From Todiramphus chloris collaris (lineage: Eukaryota; Chordata; Aves; Coraciiformes; Alcedinidae), in contig JANVCC010000048.1 of NCBI GenBank assembly GCA_025345505.1, positions 1,224,037-1,288,036 on the forward strand: 64,000 nt of DNA, in the 5' to 3' direction. This document shows positions 59,746-64,000 of the stretch, one piece after another; positions within the stretch are counted from its first letter, which is position 1, and each line of letters begins with the position of its first letter. Made by a program: the position numbers and the translations under genes. Below the pieces are notes generated by a model that saw nothing but the letters and a program-made list of their open reading frames with translations, made no database searches and was not told where the DNA came from.

Positions 59746-62700
59746 GAAAGAAAACCAACTGAACAATGAGTGTCATAAACCTTGAGAAAAGACTTTTATC
59801 ATAAATTTGTACTCTGAATTTGCTAACGTGAGAAATGTGGGTTACACAGATAATCCCTTTGCATTTTAGGTACTAAACCACAGTTCTCTGCCCTAAACTT
59901 TTGATGTATCCAATAGTTCCTGTATTTATGAGTGTAGCTTTAATATCAAATTTATAGAGCAGAGCTATTGAGGAGTTATTCAAACACTTCTATTTTTCTT
60001 CCAAAAATGCTGTTTCAGCAAAATGTAAAGCTGATTTCAAAGAAAGTTTCAGTATTTCTCTGAGAAAATGCATTTCTTTTAAAAAAGAAAAATTAGGTTT
60101 AGGCTTTCATGTCAGAATAGCCAATATTTTGTCATTAGGATATCAATCTTTCAGATAGGGAAATTTATTTTTAATTCCAGCTCTGATTGACAAAGGGCAA
60201 AACCCAATACTGAGCCCAGAGTAAGTTTCCTTGCTCTTCTCACATTGGTCTTCCTTACTTTATCCTGCTTCATTTTTCTGTTCATAAATAGAGAGTCCCA
60301 AATGAACCAGAGAAAGGACAAAAAAAAAAGGCATAATTTGTTTTTACAGGAAGAGTTCTAAGGCCTAACTCTACAGTGTCCCTTCCTCTCCTATCCCACC
60401 CTGATTTAGGTTCCTAAGTGGTGAAATGAGGCAGTGTAGCTGTTACTCCTGTGATCAAACTACTGTAGCATTTGCTGTTGGGATCACAGTGGGATGCCCT
60501 GGTTGCTGTTGCTCAGCTCTGGATCACTTTCTCCTCACTCAAAGCTTGCTGTGAATCTGTCACTGAAATAAGGAGGTCTCAGCCTCCAGAGCTCTTGCCA
60601 GTTAAGAGACTGAAATGCTCAGAGATGTGATCTGTTTTGGTTTTTCTCCTTGGATATTAAATCTACTAGGATGGGACCCCCTTGCTGATTTTAGGGTAGT
60701 ATTCAACTTGCCTGCAATCTGACAATTGGCTATCTAGTCTAGGCTGGTCATTGACACCCCACTCTATAGTCAGTGCAGAAATTCAGACAAGGGTTTGATT
60801 CACCTCAGGAGCAATAAGAATTGCCCTCTGAAGGCAACTTATCTCCCTCCATTGGCTATCAAGAGAGTTTATCCACCTTTCTTAAACTATACTTCTACTT
60901 AGTGGGTTGAAATGAATCACATTCTTTTTTTTGTTTGTTTGTTTCTTTCTGTTTTCAAAATAGGAGATGGGAATAGTAAAACATTTCTCCATCTTCAGAT
61001 TCTTGTAAAGATAAATACATTACAAGGATGGGAGAAGCCACATGGTAATTACTGCTGCCAAATGTTAAAGGAAGTGAGGACTCACGCTTTAAAAAATGTT
61101 GATTTAAGAGCTTTGGCAAATAGTGATGCTGGTACAACACTACAGCTTCAGGTCTGGTCAGAGATGAGTAATCATAAAAACACTAGATTCACAAGAAGGA
61201 CGAACTAGATTTGATGAAATATTTCTCCTTACTTCAGCTTAATGACTAAAGTAATGCATCTACTCCTGTCTTATGTGTCTTCTGCTTGAAGGAAAACATA
61301 ACTGGATTGTATACTTCAGTATGGTTGTGCTTGAGGTCTCAAAAAAAGGAAAAGGAAAGAAAAAGAGAAATATTTTTTAGTGACCAGTGGAAAGTTAAAA
61401 AGTCCACATGTTGCAAAACTGGTGGAAGCCTCCAAAGCCAGCAGAAAAGTTTGATCCAGCACCACTGGAACGGTAAGTACTATAGAGTCTCAGATCACTT
61501 GTTTATGCTTGCTATGTGACAACAGAAATCTAAGTACAGGACAAATCTCTGTTTTCAGAAGTGACCTATACTGTTATTCAGCATTTTTCTTTTCTCACTT
61601 TTATATATCCTAAGAGAGAATGACTAAACACATTACTTTCTGGGTCAGAGTTCTTCAGACTGTATCCATTGAAATGACACGCCCTTTTCATTTTGCTGAA
61701 CTTTCTGTTTCAGGTTCATTGCCTAGACTAAATTGTCCCCCATATCCTGGTTTATTCAAGATCCATTCACTTGCAGGATAGCCCCAAGTCACTAAAACTG
61801 GTCGACAGACTGCTTGGAAAAGAAATCTTTTACCGCTTTCTCAAACACATTTGTCTCCTTTAGCCCTGAAACAGTTCTTATCCAAATCAATACTGGTATC
61901 TGGATAATTAAAATCTGCCATGTCTAAAGTTTTGGCATTCTTGCAGGCTTCTCTTATCTGCAAAACCATTTCCTGACAGACTTTTCCTATTGCCCTTGAA
62001 ATCCATGGCTACGTTTCAAAATCATCTCAACGCCATAGTGTGTTGCTCTGTGTTAAACCTTCCTACCTTAGCTGAAATATTTTGATAATTGGTTAATTTT
62101 TTTTTCTTCCTTACTTGCACTGTCAATCATCTTCTTTTTTGTTGCCCATACCTATTGCATCATTTTAATTTTCTAATAATTTTTCCCAATTTACCATGAT
62201 TGTATTGGTCCATAATTAAAGTTTTATGGAAATGCATTTCAGGCTCAGAAATGTCAACATGCCCCTGGTATAGTTGCATAGACAACAGTTTAACTCTTAT
62301 TAAAATGCTCATTTGAACACTACAACAGACAAACCAGAATCCCACAGGGACAAGACACTGAATTTTTGGGTCCTGCTCGAAAACTACTTTGGTATTTACT
62401 AACTTTAAACATGTTAACAATGTTATTGACTTGGGATTATTAATATGCCAAAAGGCAGATGCTTGATTAAGTGTCTTGCTGATGTGGCATCTCAGTTCTT
62501 GTGCAAATGGATTTCACTTTAACTAGTACAATGTCCACTGTCAACACCTGACATGTCAAGAGCTCCAGCTTTAAGAAGTAAAACAGTCCACATGTTGGGA
62601 TCTAGACAGTTTTCCTATAAAATTGTCTTTTCTCACTTTGCTAATCTAAAACCTGGCCCGGGCAATTTTCCATATTAGCAGAGAAAAAAGAAAAATCAAT

Positions 62701-64000
62701 ACCTGATTATAAAATTGTATTTCTTATCTTCTAGTGCTTGCACTATCAGTAAAAAATCTAGTTATCACGAGGCATCCAACCTTCACAAGGTTAGTGTGAA
62801 TTCGCAGTTTAATAGTTGGATCTGTGCTGGTTTTTTTTATTATGGAACCGATGCATGTACCTTTTAATTTGGTTGTCAAGGGAGACAGGAAGCAATAATT
62901 AAGGCTAAAAGATGGGGTATGGAAGCTTTATTAAAGGATATATTGAAGATGGGAATTTGATCTGAGAATTAGATTATGATTAGAGTTGTTAATGCAGCTG
63001 TGCCACTCTTGAGTGACAGAGCAGCGATGAACTGAGCAGGCAATTATAACTACAGGAGTCTCCCTAATCTTTACAATCCCAACCTCACAGTCACAGCCAT
63101 TTAAATTAATTTTCACGAAGGCTGCGAATTTACAGCTTCACCAGATTGGAAATTTGTTTGTTTATTAGCCACTGGAATTATTTTTAGGGAAGTAAATAGC
63201 ACGGAAAGCCATCTTGTCTTTCTGCTTGTCTTTTTAACTTGCAGAATTAATAATATGAGATTAATCTGAAGGCTGCTGCCTTTATGAAAACCAATTGATT
63301 CTCAGCAGCCCAGCATTATTATGATTATCTGTGGGAAGGTCAAAGGGAAGGCATGTAAAAGTCATAGCTGATTTATGAGTTCCCTATATTAAGCAGAAGA
63401 TAAAAAAAAAGGGCTTGTGTTGATCAGCGTTATAAGTGAGGAATCAGTCTTCTTCGCGCTACTGAAACTGAAATTCTAGGAAAAGGATTTTAAACAACTT
63501 TGGACACAGTTATTTAAAGATGTCTGTTGAGGAGAGATAGCAATAGTTCATTACTATGCATGCTGAAAACCTATTTTAAGGAGCTCTTTGCTACACAAAG
63601 ATTAATTTACCACTACGTTTTTCCTCCTTCACTACTAATATAAATAATGGTTGTGGCTTAAATTGGCATTATATTTTGATAGCCTAGTTTTGAATATACA
63701 AGAATGCGCTGCAGAATTTCTCAGAAACTTGGAAATGAATACCATGGAACAGTACTCTTCAGTTCCAGAGTTTTATTTTGAAATGCCAGTAATGAAGGGA
63801 ATCAAGTATGAACATTAAGAAACTAGATGATGTTTTTGCAAAAAAGCTGGTAGCTGTGGTGAGGAAAAACAAAACCTGGGCTTGTAAAAATCAGTGACAG
63901 AAGAAACGTGACTGGTTGTCATTCAAGAAACCTGGAAGATAATTCCAGAGAATGATCATCTGCAGTTGCCAGATGGACAAAATATTTCAACACCTGGCTT
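59746..64000. other. No recognised gene
   Basis: AT-rich. A frame following TTTCTGTTTTCAAAATAG (60945-60962) stays open to 61208, and a GTAAGTAC donor-like site lies at about 61471, but they do not form a coherent exon pair. The segment at about 63100-63400 is rich in TTAAT/ATTAAT and could be conserved non-coding DNA; that cannot be judged here. Confidence 0.45.

Noticed and set aside
60962-61471. Acceptor-like site at 60961 and donor-like site at 61471 with open frames between
   Set aside because: No single frame or exon joins them, and the second segment's acceptor lacks a pyrimidine tract.
1-64000. tRNA, rRNA, CRISPR, bacterial operon and mitochondrial-insert signals
   Set aside because: None was seen by eye. 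No tRNA B-box with matching stem structure, no rRNA core and no regularly spaced repeats beyond the listed arrays.

Overview
This window reads as bird nuclear DNA. It is AT-rich, has no bacterial-style gene packing, and carries many 5'-truncated CR1 LINEs whose 3' ends show the ATTCTATG-type octamer. It also carries long terminal repeats (LTRs) of avian endogenous retrovirus (ERV) families. CR1 also occurs in other reptiles, so 'bird' rests on the combination of CR1 with these LTRs. The DNA is intergenic or intronic for most of its length, and no large conserved protein is recognisable. The window opens inside a (TTCC)n microsatellite and has two 10-N assembly gaps, each inside a repeat (16244-16253 in an LTR, 31918-31927 in a GGGAA array).

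Layout. 0-10 kb: microsatellite, one weak candidate exon (2.7 kb), CR1 pieces at 4.2 and 7.5 kb, a 45-bp minisatellite and a solo ERVK-like LTR at 5.1-5.65 kb. 10.7-12.3 kb: the best gene candidate, the last three coding exons of a small single-pass membrane protein, with consistent splice phases, a stop codon and a polyadenylation signal. 16.2 kb: a solo LTR cut by an assembly gap. 20-27 kb: scattered CR1 ends in AT-rich DNA. 28.1 kb: a possible terminal exon with a proline-rich tail. 29.4-29.8 kb: an esterase-like retroelement fragment next to the 5' part of an ERVL-like LTR. 31.9 kb: purine-rich pentamer array. 32-44 kb: almost featureless, with one candidate exon at 39.9 kb. 44.0-45.2 kb: a nearly full-length ERVL-like solo LTR, followed by an octamer/TATA promoter-like segment. 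47.3-51.2 kb: GC-richer DNA with CR1, a second esterase-like fragment and an old LTR. 55-59.8 kb: a dense CR1 cluster with one CR1 nested in another and a 347-bp LTR at the 3' tip of a third. 59.8-64 kb: AT-rich, no recognised gene.

No functional cooperation between genes can be claimed. The repeats are genomic fossils. The host-gene candidates on the + strand (2.7, 10.7-12.2, 28.1 and 39.9 kb) could belong to one or several transcription units, and only the 10.7-12.2 kb set has several mutually supporting signals. All calls were made by eye from sequence; no alignment or database search was run.
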